From the NCBI GenBank assembly GCA_948759685.1, contig CAQBGY010000009.1:1-33333 (forward strand): a DNA stretch of 33,333 bases, written 5' to 3'. Below, in pieces: positions 24,530 through 32,494 of this stretch; position 1 is the stretch's first letter; each line of letters begins with the position of its first letter. Both the position numbers and the translations under genes were made by a program. The notes beneath the pieces are model-generated. The model did no database searches, was not told the origin of the DNA, and saw nothing but the letters and a program-made list of their open reading frames with translations. The DNA comes from an uncultured Eubacterium sp. GTDB lineage: Bacteria; Bacillota_A; Clostridia; Lachnospirales; Lachnospiraceae.

Positions 24530-27442
24530 CTAACATTTCTTAACTAAATATACTGCATGCCTTGTAGTTACAATCAAATTATTTCGTTTTTCGCCTCCAA
24601 AATCAAAAGTAGTAGGACGCTCTGGAAGACAGATCGTCTCTGACAACTTACCATTTTCGTACACTTTGATATTGTCATCTCCTACATATATTTTATGGTT
24701 AAACTTACGAACCTTAAAATCCCCTTCTTCTATAATCGGCACCGGATTCGTCAGTATCCCTTCTTTTGTAATGTCACACTGCCAGACACGCTTGTACATC
24801 TCATCGACAGAATACAACTTGCGTCCCGGCTTTGATCTTGAAAGATTATTGGCACGAATCAAATCGTAATGACATGGTATTATCGTAGAGCCATCCGGTG
24901 CAATAAATGCTTTTCTTGGATTATACTCACACACCTCGCCAAAATCTGTACTGTCTCTCCAACGGTTTCCCGGATACAATACCCGCTCCGGTTCCACATC
25001 TCCGATATTTATCTTCTCCAGTCTTTCAATATTGCCGTCTTTATCTATCGTAAATGCTACAACACTTGCACGATTGTCATACCAAAATCCATAAGAAGTA
25101 CCAAAACTATCCGGTGGAAGCTGGTTCACAATCTCTTTTCCATTTAATGTAGCTTCCATTGGAATAGAATACTCACCAATTACAATGATATTGTCTCTCG
25201 TATCAAATCCAAGAGAATTAATTTTAAATGGAGATTCAAAAATCATGGAAAGTTTCAGTGATTTTCCATCAAGACGGTAAACTTTCTTATCCATACTGTC
25301 CAGAAAATAAAAATTTCCTCTTCCATCACAACACCCGCCATCTGCGAACCGAAATCCTGAATATAATAACTCCACACTGTATTTATTTTTGTCTTCTTCT
25401 CCGGTCTCTGTTTTCAGTCTTTGTTTTTTATCTGCATTTCCTTTTATCTCAATGCGTGAAGCCTGCCAAGGTCTTATTTCTGTACCTGAATTCACATCCA
25501 GTAAAAAATTGTCTATTGTGTATTTCATCTGAGAATAATTATGTACATTTAAAAACCTGATGTCTTTACAATCCCATATTTTCACACAATAAGGAAATGG
25601 TTTTTGTACAAATACAGTTCTAAAACAATAGGTTGATGCAAATGTAATATTTTCACAATTGTGAAGTTCTATCGGGAGAGCAAACTCTCCTTCTGCCTTT
25701 TCCTCTTCGCTCTGAAATCCATATATCGTAATGTTTTTTGCATTTATCATTCTGATTTCACATCGTGCATGATGTTCCAACGATAAACAGTATATCTTTG
25801 TAGGAACCTCTGTATTCTGTATTTTCACTCCCGCTGTCACATATGGACTGGCAGACCAGATATCTTTAAATATACCGCCTCCGCCGTCTATAAAAAGGCT
25901 TGGATATTGATAATCCCAGATTCTGTCTAATCTTGCATCTCTTGCCCTGCCTTCATCATAAGGCATTTCAAATGCACCTGTTCCTTTTACCAGATTTCCA
26001 TGACCTCCGAAAAACTTCACATCATTCATATAGGATTCCTTGTCTGCCTGCCAGTATACGCCGCAGGCTCTCGGGTTTTTCCCTCCTGTGTTCACTCCCA
26101 GTCCAAACATAATATTTTTCTTTTTAGATGTCTTAATAAACGGTCTGACCTTTCCAAAACCTGTAAATTTCTCTGCATTTTCTTTTAATATCAACTGTGT
26201 TGAAGCCGGATTCATTCCAATGAAAACAGTATTTTCTTTTAGTGCAATCGTATCTGTAAGGATATATTCCCCTTGTGGAAAATAAATTACTTCATACTTT
26301 TCTATGGCTGCTTTTAGTGCTGCTGTATCATCCGTAACCCCATCTCCCTGCAACCCTGCTTTCTTCGCATTTATCCACCGCTCCATCGGAGAAAGTGCAG
26401 GCAAATCTGTTTTTAAAATATCATAATCAATCTCTCTGGAATAACGGTATATCTCATCATGAAACTGTTTTTCCGGATTTTCATCGCTGACCACCACGCC
26501 ATGTATATATTTTTCTAATTTGCATGGATTATCTTCACTGCCAATTTTCTTGTCTGTATCTTTAAACCTTACAATATTTTCTACTGTCTTCAAATAACAG
26601 TTCTTTACGTTAATCTGGGTAAGTTCGTTTTTTTCCTGAGCAATATCTAACAAAATATCCATATTCTCAAAAACGGAATCTTCAATAATAAGCTTTTCAA
26701 AATATCCTTCTTCCACATCAATAAACTTTGATGTATTGACACTATGAGTCCTGATAATATTAAGTCCGGCTTCTCTTGTTTTTATGGCAGCGGCTTTCTG
26801 TCCACAAAATCTGGTATCTACCATAACAAAGGGCCAGCCCGGTGAACATTTTGTCGTAATAATTCCATACTGCCCACCATTAATATAAATGTCTTCCATC
26901 TCGTTACCTACATCATAGATTCCAGCCATTCCGGACTCCACGTAAATATCAATATGGTTAATAAAACAGTGCTGGGCATAATGTGTACGAAATGCTACTC
27001 CATAAGGATTTCCTTTTCCCATTCTTACGTTGATATTGGATATCGCACTATAAAAAGTCCCCGGATTCGCATCCTCAATAAGATTTTCATCCTCCTGCAT
27101 CATATTGGTAAACCAGAACAGATATTTAAATCCACCTTTCTGCTTAGGATGAGGTATATCAAAACCATCTGCATTGTCTTTTAAAATAAACTCCGGTCTG
27201 TTCTTTCCATATCCAATCATTCTTACTGCCTTTGGCATATAGATTGTCCTGCTGAGTAGGTATTTTCCTTCCGGCACAAAAAGAACACCGTAACCCTGCT
27301 GCTCTACAACAGAATAAATAGCTTTCTGTAACTGTTCACTGACATCTACAGTCCCATCCCTCTTAATATCATAATACTCTTCAGTAAAATAGACTGCCTT
27401 TTCGTCTTTTAATCTCTCCTGATAAAATGATAATCCGTTCAT
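24530..27442 (-). CDS. Large tandem beta-helix protein with C-terminal propeller-like domain
   Basis: A protein of about 970 residues. Two pectate-lyase-type beta-helix repeats are visible: an N-terminal one starting DIKRDGTVDVSEQLQKAI with VLFVPEGKYLLSRTI (near 54-72) and a second starting GLQGDGVTDDTAALKAAI (near 368-385) with VIYFPQGEYILTDTI. This tandem layout is that of GH55-type glucanases. The last 280 residues resemble a six-bladed propeller (GNFYFLDSMDKKVYRL, NSLGFDTRDNIIVIGE). No signal peptide or membrane segment is seen, so it is likely cytoplasmic unless secreted otherwise. The ATG at 27442 is preferred over 27457 because GAAAGG lies seven bases before it. Start lies 43 bp after relQ. 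Confidence 0.85.
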   Translation of the reverse strand: MNGLSFYQERLKDEKAVYFTEEYYDIKRDGTVDVSEQLQKAIYSVVEQQGYGVLFVPEGKYLLSRTIYMPKAVRMIGYGKNRPEFILKDNADGFDIPHPKQKGGFKYLFWFTNMMQEDENLIEDANPGTFYSAISNINVRMGKGNPYGVAFRTHYAQHCFINHIDIYVESGMAGIYDVGNEMEDIYINGGQYGIITTKCSPGWPFVMVDTRFCGQKAAAIKTREAGLNIIRTHSVNTSKFIDVEEGYFEKLIIEDSVFENMDILLDIAQEKNELTQINVKNCYLKTVENIVRFKDTDKKIGSEDNPCKLEKYIHGVVVSDENPEKQFHDEIYRYSREIDYDILKTDLPALSPMERWINAKKAGLQGDGVTDDTAALKAAIEKYEVIYFPQGEYILTDTIALKENTVFIGMNPASTQLILKENAEKFTGFGKVRPFIKTSKKKNIMFGLGVNTGGKNPRACGVYWQADKESYMNDVKFFGGHGNLVKGTGAFEMPYDEGRARDARLDRIWDYQYPSLFIDGGGGIFKDIWSASPYVTAGVKIQNTEVPTKIYCLSLEHHARCEIRMINAKNITIYGFQSEEEKAEGEFALPIELHNCENITFASTYCFRTVFVQKPFPYCVKIWDCKDIRFLNVHNYSQMKYTIDNFLLDVNSGTEIRPWQASRIEIKGNADKKQRLKTETGEEDKNKYSVELLYSGFRFADGGCCDGRGNFYFLDSMDKKVYRLDGKSLKLSMIFESPFKINSLGFDTRDNIIVIGEYSIPMEATLNGKEIVNQLPPDSFGTSYGFWYDNRASVVAFTIDKDGNIERLEKINIGDVEPERVLYPGNRWRDSTDFGEVCEYNPRKAFIAPDGSTIIPCHYDLIRANNLSRSKPGRKLYSVDEMYKRVWQCDITKEGILTNPVPIIEEGDFKVRKFNHKIYVGDDNIKVYENGKLSETICLPERPTTFDFGGEKRNNLIVTTRHAVYLVKKC

Positions 27443-27484
27443 CCCATAACCTTTCATTTAGAATATTTTAATCTTCTTTTATAT

Positions 27485-28169
27485 CTATTTTTTCTTTTTG
27501 ATTCTTTTTCTAATGGCTTCCATTCGATGATCTAAATCTGCACTTTGCTCTGCACATTCTGTCAGATCTTTCGCCAATTGTTCCATTAACTCAGGATTAA
27601 TGTCTTTTTTATATCTCAATTTGTGTTCCAGACTTGCCCAAAAATCCATAGCTATTGTTCGAAACTGTACTTCAACTTTCATTGGACGTTTTTCATCCTC
27701 CAGAAAAATCGGTACCTCTACAATTAGATGAAGACTTCTATACCCGCTTTCTTTTGGACTTGCAATATAGTCCTTCTGTTCTATTAAAGTTACATCATCC
27801 TGCTGCAGCAAAAGTTTTGCCATCTTATAAATATCTTCTTCAAAAGAACAGATAATTCTGATTCCTGCGATGTCCGTTATATGCTCTTCAATAGCATCCG
27901 TGTTCATAGGTATTCCCTTTTTTTTTCATTTTCTTCATAATACTATCGGGAGATTTCAATCTGGACTTTATCGTTTCAATAGGATTTTCATCATATTTCA
28001 AAGAAAACTGCTCATTTAAAACTTTAAATTTCGTTTCCACTTCCATAATGGCACACTTATAATATGACATTAAGCGGTTATATGGTAATGCCCCCTCCTT
28101 TATCTTTTCCAAGTGTTCTTCTTTGGTTAACTCCTTAAAAAAGTGTTCCTTTAAATGTTTAATTATCAT
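27485..28169 (-). pseudogene. relQ: RelQ-type small (p)ppGpp synthetase, frame broken in an A9 run
   Basis: Two consecutive frames together make one small alarmone synthetase of about 229 residues. The first (27888-28169) holds the N-terminal helix and SYYKCAIMEVETKFKVLNEQF plus the ATP-binding RLKSPDSIMKKMKKKG. The second (27485-27907) continues HITDIAGIRIICSF, LIEQKDYIASPKESGYRSLH and VEVQFRTIAMDFWASLEHKLRYKK, ending in a basic helix. The break is in nine consecutive A on the coding strand (27918-27926), where eight would restore the frame. All catalytic residues are present, so this is either a recent mutation, a sequencing error or regulated slippage. It lies upstream of the beta-helix genes. 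Confidence 0.9.
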
Positions 28170-28332
28170 ATTTTTTCCCCGTACTTAAAAACTAAATATT
28201 ATTATAACATTTCAAAAGCAAGAATGAAACAATTTTATTACAAAAAAACAATATTAAAAAATTCATTGTCTTAAACCAATTTATGATTTGATTAATTACT
28301 CTATCTTCTTTTACCAACAAAACATTATTCAA

Positions 28333-28380
28333 TAAAAAAGGGACTAAGGAACCAAATCATTTTTATCCCTTAACCCTTTT
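28333..28380 (-). terminator. Terminator of the lipoprotein gene
   Basis: On the minus strand aaaaggg...aagg (right side of the block) pairs with ccttag...ccctttt, followed by a run of six T. It sits just after the stop of the lipoprotein gene at 28423 and separates it from relQ. Confidence 0.75.
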
Positions 28381-28422
28381 CACATCTTACTTAAATATTC
28401 AATTCTTAATCAAATCGCCTTT

Positions 28423-29478
28423 TTATTTTGCATACATAGCTGATAAATATTCTTCGTCTCCCACTTCTAGTTCTATTTTATTTTTTTCTATTAAATTTCC
28501 CTTTTCTATTTTATATTTTACTAATTCATTATCAAAATTTATAACATACAAGTCAGTTCCTACAACATCAAACTGAAGAATGCATGAATTAATATTATAT
28601 TCTGCTTCAATTTTATCCGAATCCATATTGTATTTAATAATTTTTGAATTATCATTTTCTGCAAACAATGAGGATACTGCCATGTACAAATACTTTCCTA
28701 CACCTTTTAATAATCGTGGATTTGTATTATCTAAAACTTTTATTTTAGTTTTCTTAACTTTATTATTTTTAATGCACAGCAAATTTTCCTTAGCAGGTAC
28801 ATAAAGCTTATCCTTGTAGTCATAAAATGATGAAGGCTCTGTATCTTCGTCAATATATTTCGTCAATTCTATTTTATTAACTGATGCGCCTTTCTCGTCA
28901 AAATCAACTTCGGCTAAAAATATTCTTCCATTTTTCCAATCCGTTAATCTGTATAAAACCCCATTATATATGCAGCATTCCATACACATCTCATTTTTCA
29001 CTTCTATTTCTTCTATTTTGTTGTCTTTAATGGTTGTTCTACTAACTGTTGTGTCTCCATTAAGATTAGCGATTCCATATATGTATCTTCCATCAACATA
29101 TATGTCATTTACATGTTTGCACACTTTATATTCTTTAATTTTTCCATTTTTACTATTCAACTGTAAAACCTTGCAGTCTTCTTCATCTACTCCATAACCA
29201 AGGCTTAATTCGTAAACATATTTTCCTTCTTTAAAAGGCAATCCCCAATTTGTTCTACCAACACCTCCATATAAATACTTGTTCACTTTGATTAACTTTA
29301 AGTCTTTGTCATATAGCTCTATTTTTGTTTTTCTAAATAAACTATCAGTTTTTGGTGTTCGCATTACTGCCACACTATAATCTCTTTCCTGCTCATTTAA
29401 CTTATTTACTGATCTCGCACATCCACTTGCTACTATTATAAAACTAAAAATGACAGACAACATTACATACTTTTTCAA
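28423..29478 (-). CDS. Lipoprotein of unknown function, propeller-like repeats
   Basis: A 351-residue exported lipoprotein. The signal is MKKYVMLSVIFSFIIVASGC with the lipidated cysteine at 20 and a good VASG lipobox. The mature part has recurring short strand patterns such as GKYVYELSLGYG, GRYIYGIANLNG, GVLYRLTDWKNG, DKLYVPAKENL, GKYLYMAVSS and GTDLYVINFDN, spaced roughly 40-50 residues apart, suggesting a beta-propeller. I recognise no family. The start is TTG at 29478, 15 bases after AAAGGAG, and the previous in-frame triplets contain a stop. It has its own promoter and terminator and is more AT-rich than neighbouring housekeeping genes, so it could be accessory. Confidence 0.8.
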   Translation of the reverse strand: MKKYVMLSVIFSFIIVASGCARSVNKLNEQERDYSVAVMRTPKTDSLFRKTKIELYDKDLKLIKVNKYLYGGVGRTNWGLPFKEGKYVYELSLGYGVDEEDCKVLQLNSKNGKIKEYKVCKHVNDIYVDGRYIYGIANLNGDTTVSRTTIKDNKIEEIEVKNEMCMECCIYNGVLYRLTDWKNGRIFLAEVDFDEKGASVNKIELTKYIDEDTEPSSFYDYKDKLYVPAKENLLCIKNNKVKKTKIKVLDNTNPRLLKGVGKYLYMAVSSLFAENDNSKIIKYNMDSDKIEAEYNINSCILQFDVVGTDLYVINFDNELVKYKIEKGNLIEKNKIELEVGDEEYLSAMYAK

Positions 29479-29513
29479 CTTTATCTATCATCACTCCTTT
29501 TCTCTTTTTACTA

Positions 29514-29543
29514 ATTATACCCAATTCACTTTATCATCGCCAA
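29514..29543 (-). promoter_or_regulatory. Likely promoter of the lipoprotein gene
   Basis: On the minus strand TTGGCG (29538-29543), 18 bp, consensus TATAAT (29514-29519), with a leader of about 30 nt. Confidence 0.5.
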
Positions 29544-29567
29544 ACAATCCTGCCTTAAAAATTGGTA

Positions 29568-29611
29568 TAATAATAGTTTCTAGCATTATTATTCACTAGA
29601 AACTATTATTA
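29568..29611 (-). terminator. Long palindrome after nrdD, possible terminator
   Basis: A perfect 16-bp inverted repeat (29568-29583 with 29596-29611) and a 12-base loop, 20 bp after the nrdD stop. The stem is AT-rich and the following minus-strand sequence is only weakly T-rich (CAATTTTT, several bases away), so it may be a 3'-end stabilising hairpin or a protein site rather than a classical terminator. Confidence 0.5.
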
Positions 29612-29630
29612 AATCCTATTGTTCTGTATC

Positions 29631-31820
29631 TTATAAATGCAGCACTCTCTCTTTAATCTCCTGTGTCCTTCCCTGATTCCAGAACTGTGTTCCAATATAT
29701 CCACAGGTTCTTCTGGCTACACTCATCTTATCCTGATTTCTGTTACCACAGCTTGGGCATTCCCAAACAAGTTTGCCTGATTCTTCATCAGAGATAATCT
29801 GTATTTCTCCATTATATCCACAACATTCGCAATAATCTGACTTCGTATTCAACTCTGCATACATGATATTGTCATAAATAAACTTCATCACTTCAATAAC
29901 TGCTTCGATATTATCCTGAAGATTTGGAACTTCTACATAACTGATAGCTCCACCCGGTGATAATTTCTGAAAATCTGATTCGAATTTCAATTTACTGAAT
30001 GCATCAATTTCTTCTGTTACATGCACATGATAACTATTTGTAATATAATTCTTATCTGTAACCCCCTGTATTACACCAAATCTCTTCTGTAAACATTTTG
30101 AGAACTTATATGTAGTAGATTCCATCGGTGTTCCATATACAGAATAACTGATATTCTCTGCTTCCTTCCATTCTTTGCACTTGTCATTCAGTCGCTGCAT
30201 AACCTTAATTGCAAATGGTTTTGCCTCTGGGTCTGTATGAGACTTTCCAGTCATTCTTACACACATCTCATAAAGTCCTGCATAACCAAGAGAAATAGTT
30301 GAATATCCATTGTATAATAATTTGTCAATAGTTTCACCCTTCTTCAGGCGTGCCAATGCTCCATTCTGCCAGAGAATCGGTGCCACATCTGATGGTGTTC
30401 CAAGCAGTCTCTCATGTCTGCATCTCAATGCTCTGTGACAAAGCTCCAATCTCTCATCTAATATCTTCCAGAACAAGTCCATATCTCCATTGGAAGAACA
30501 TGCTACATCTACTAAGTTAATCGTAACAACTCCCTGATTGAAACGTCCATAAAACTTGTGGCTGCCGTCAGCATTTCGCTGGCTGTCTTCTACTGTAAGG
30601 AAAGAACGGCATCCCATACATGTATATACGTTTCCATTTTTCATTTCCTTCATAACCTTTGCAGATATATAATCCGGAACCATTCTTTTCGCTGTACATT
30701 TTGCAGCTAATTCTGTTATATGCCAATACTGCGAATCCGGTGTTACATTATCCTCATCTAAAACATAGATAATCTTTGGAAACGCCGGTGTAATCCATAC
30801 GCCTTTTTCATTCTTTACGCCCTGCATACGCTGCTTTAATGCTTCCTCTATAATCATTGCAAGGTCATCTCTTGTCTGACCTGCCGGAACTTCATCAAGA
30901 TACATAAACATTGTAACAAACGGTGCCTGACCATTACATGTCATTAATGTAATCAACTGATACTGAATCGTCTGAATACCTCTGTTGATTTCATCCTTTA
31001 ATCTTCTTTCAACAATCTTCTTTACCTGCTCCTCTGTATACTGTACACCGATTTCTTCCTGCTCAGCCAGTACTTCCTTAGTAATCTTTTCACGACTAAC
31101 CTGAACAAAAGGTGCTAAATGCGCTAATGAAAAAGACTGACCGCCATACTGATTGCTTGCAACCTGTGCTACAATCTGTGTCGTTACATTACACGCTGTA
31201 TAAAAACTATGCGGTTTATCTATCTTTGTTTCAGAAATACATGTGCCATTCTGAAGCATATCCTCTAAATTAATCAAATCACAGTTGTGCTCTTTCTGGG
31301 CAAAATAGTCCGAATCATGAAAATGAATAATTCCCTGCTCATGAGCCTGTACTATTTCCTCTGGAAGTAAAATACGTTTTGTTAAGTCTTTGCTGACCTC
31401 TCCAGCCATATAGTCTCTCTGTGTAGAGTTAATCGTAGGGTTCTTATTAGAGTTTTCCTGCTTTACTTCTTCATTCAACTGTTCAATCAGAGCCAAAATT
31501 CCTTCGTCAGTTGTATTTGATTTACGGGCTAATTCACGTACATAGCGATATCTTACATACTTCTGTGCCACTTCATAACCACGCATTTCCATAATTCCAC
31601 GTTCTACCATATCCTGAATATCTTCCACTGATACAGCGTGCTGTGCAGCTTCAATCTGTGCTGTAACATTTTTTCCAACAGCTGCAATCTGATATTCGTT
31701 CAGCTTATAAATCGGCTCAATCTCCTTGTTTGCAGCTCTGATAGCGTTAAGAATCTTATTAACGTCAAACGATACCTCTTCCCCATTTCTCTTAATGACC
31801 TTCTGTACTTTTACATCCAT
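29631..31820 (-). CDS. nrdD: Anaerobic (class III) ribonucleoside-triphosphate reductase
   Basis: NrdD makes deoxynucleotides anaerobically with a glycyl radical. The 729-residue protein has an N-terminal ATP-cone (about 5-95, VQKVIKRNGEEVSFDVNKI), the catalytic cysteine regions MTCNGQAPFVTMF and CMGCRSF, a zinc site with C664, C667, C688 and C691, and the glycyl radical G707 in RTCGYIGTQ. It needs the radical-SAM activase NrdG, which is usually adjacent but not seen on either side. AAAAAGGAGAGG precedes the ATG. Regulation is visible: two NrdR boxes flank the promoter. Confidence 0.97.
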   Translation of the reverse strand: MDVKVQKVIKRNGEEVSFDVNKILNAIRAANKEIEPIYKLNEYQIAAVGKNVTAQIEAAQHAVSVEDIQDMVERGIMEMRGYEVAQKYVRYRYVRELARKSNTTDEGILALIEQLNEEVKQENSNKNPTINSTQRDYMAGEVSKDLTKRILLPEEIVQAHEQGIIHFHDSDYFAQKEHNCDLINLEDMLQNGTCISETKIDKPHSFYTACNVTTQIVAQVASNQYGGQSFSLAHLAPFVQVSREKITKEVLAEQEEIGVQYTEEQVKKIVERRLKDEINRGIQTIQYQLITLMTCNGQAPFVTMFMYLDEVPAGQTRDDLAMIIEEALKQRMQGVKNEKGVWITPAFPKIIYVLDEDNVTPDSQYWHITELAAKCTAKRMVPDYISAKVMKEMKNGNVYTCMGCRSFLTVEDSQRNADGSHKFYGRFNQGVVTINLVDVACSSNGDMDLFWKILDERLELCHRALRCRHERLLGTPSDVAPILWQNGALARLKKGETIDKLLYNGYSTISLGYAGLYEMCVRMTGKSHTDPEAKPFAIKVMQRLNDKCKEWKEAENISYSVYGTPMESTTYKFSKCLQKRFGVIQGVTDKNYITNSYHVHVTEEIDAFSKLKFESDFQKLSPGGAISYVEVPNLQDNIEAVIEVMKFIYDNIMYAELNTKSDYCECCGYNGEIQIISDEESGKLVWECPSCGNRNQDKMSVARRTCGYIGTQFWNQGRTQEIKERVLHL

Positions 31821-31873
31821 TTTTTCCTCTCCTTTTTTTGATGCAATAATCCTTAATAAATATATAATTTTTG

Positions 31874-31903
31874 TGCATCTGCCCTAAATCCAGGCAGTCT
31901 GCA
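31874..31903 (-). promoter_or_regulatory. Hairpin in the nrdD leader
   Basis: tgca/tgca and ctgcc/ggcag pair to form a short imperfect stem in the 125-nt leader of nrdD, without a T-run. Its role is unknown. A second inverted repeat, gcaaaat (31901-31907) with attttgc (31915-31921), lies directly next to it and may be a third operator half-site. Confidence 0.35.
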
Positions 31904-31925
31904 AAATATGTATCATTTTGCCAAA

Positions 31926-31941
31926 ACACTATATCTTGTGT
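31926..31941 (-). promoter_or_regulatory. NrdR box, proximal
   Basis: On the minus strand acacaagatatagtgt, a near-perfect match to the NrdR operator consensus (acac-AT-rich-gtgt, 16 bp). It is centred 33 bp from a second, weaker box, about three helical turns, the typical tandem arrangement. NrdR bound to dATP/ATP represses ribonucleotide reductase genes. Confidence 0.85.
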
Positions 31942-31952
31942 CCACCTTTTGA

Positions 31953-31982
31953 ATTATAGCACAATATATTCCATTTTGTACA
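31953..31982 (-). promoter_or_regulatory. nrdD promoter overlapped by NrdR box
   Basis: On the minus strand TGTACA (31977-31982), 18 bp, TATAAT (31953-31958). The distal NrdR box occupies the spacer and the proximal one lies just downstream of the start, so repressor binding would block polymerase. Confidence 0.7.
31959..31974 (-). promoter_or_regulatory. NrdR box, distal
   Basis: atggaatatattgtgc matches 12 of 16 positions of acacaatatattgtgt. The inner AT core and right half are intact, the left half is degenerate. It lies 17 bp from the proximal box. Confidence 0.65.
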
Positions 31983-32020
31983 GTAAAAATAAGGAAATTT
32001 TCCAAGAAAATATAAATCAC

Positions 32021-32072
32021 AAAAAAACAGTATATATGGAATTGCTCACAACTCCAATATATACTGTTTTTT
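32021..32072 (-). terminator. Bidirectional terminator after the DUF4234 gene
   Basis: aaaaaacagtatatat (32022-32037) pairs with atatatactgtttttt (32057-32072), extended by gga/tcc after a one-base bulge. T-runs flank the stem on both strands. It separates DUF4234 from the nrdD promoter. Confidence 0.85.
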
Positions 32073-32082
32073 CATAATGTGC

Positions 32083-32427
32083 TTATGCAATGCTATTTAA
32101 CTCATTTTGCATCAATGCATATGAGATAATTGATAGACCAAAGAAACTTAATATCAGATATAAAATACCTGTGTTGCTCGAAGGAATCCCTCTTGCAGTC
32201 TTGATTCTGTCAATCTTTTCACCTTGTTTGTACATCCAGTACAGACCATAAATATTACAGGTAATAATTGTAAATAAAAGTGCCATACCTCCGGATGTTT
32301 CGTTCTGTGCATCTTCCAACATTCTGTTGGTGTCGTCTGTCAGAACTACAAGCCAATACAAACCATAAATACCACATGTAATAATGCTTAAAACAATACA
32401 CATGCCAATGCTTCTCTTTTGAATCAT
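32083..32427 (-). CDS. DUF4234 small membrane protein
   Basis: A 114-residue protein with three membrane segments, near residues 8-28, 44-66 and 86-107. The first two each end in the repeated pattern ITCGIYGLYWL and ITCNIYGLYWM, the mark of DUF4234 proteins as I know them, followed by RTARG-like KTARGIPSSNTG. The function of the family is not known to me. The gene has its own promoter and terminator and an AAAAGGGGAG ribosome site, so it is an independent unit between nrdD and the MATE pump. Confidence 0.85.
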   Translation of the reverse strand: MIQKRSIGMCIVLSIITCGIYGLYWLVVLTDDTNRMLEDAQNETSGGMALLFTIITCNIYGLYWMYKQGEKIDRIKTARGIPSSNTGILYLILSFFGLSIISYALMQNELNSIA

Positions 32428-32462
32428 TCTTTCGCTCCCCTTTTCTTTATTTTTATATTTAT

Positions 32463-32491
32463 ATTTTACACTAGAGAGCTTTATCTGTAAA
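32463..32491 (-). promoter_or_regulatory. Likely promoter of the DUF4234 gene
   Basis: On the minus strand TTTACA (32486-32491), 17 bp, TAAAAT (32463-32468), directly after the MATE stop codon. The leader is about 30 nt. Confidence 0.6.
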
Positions 32492-32494
32492 TAA

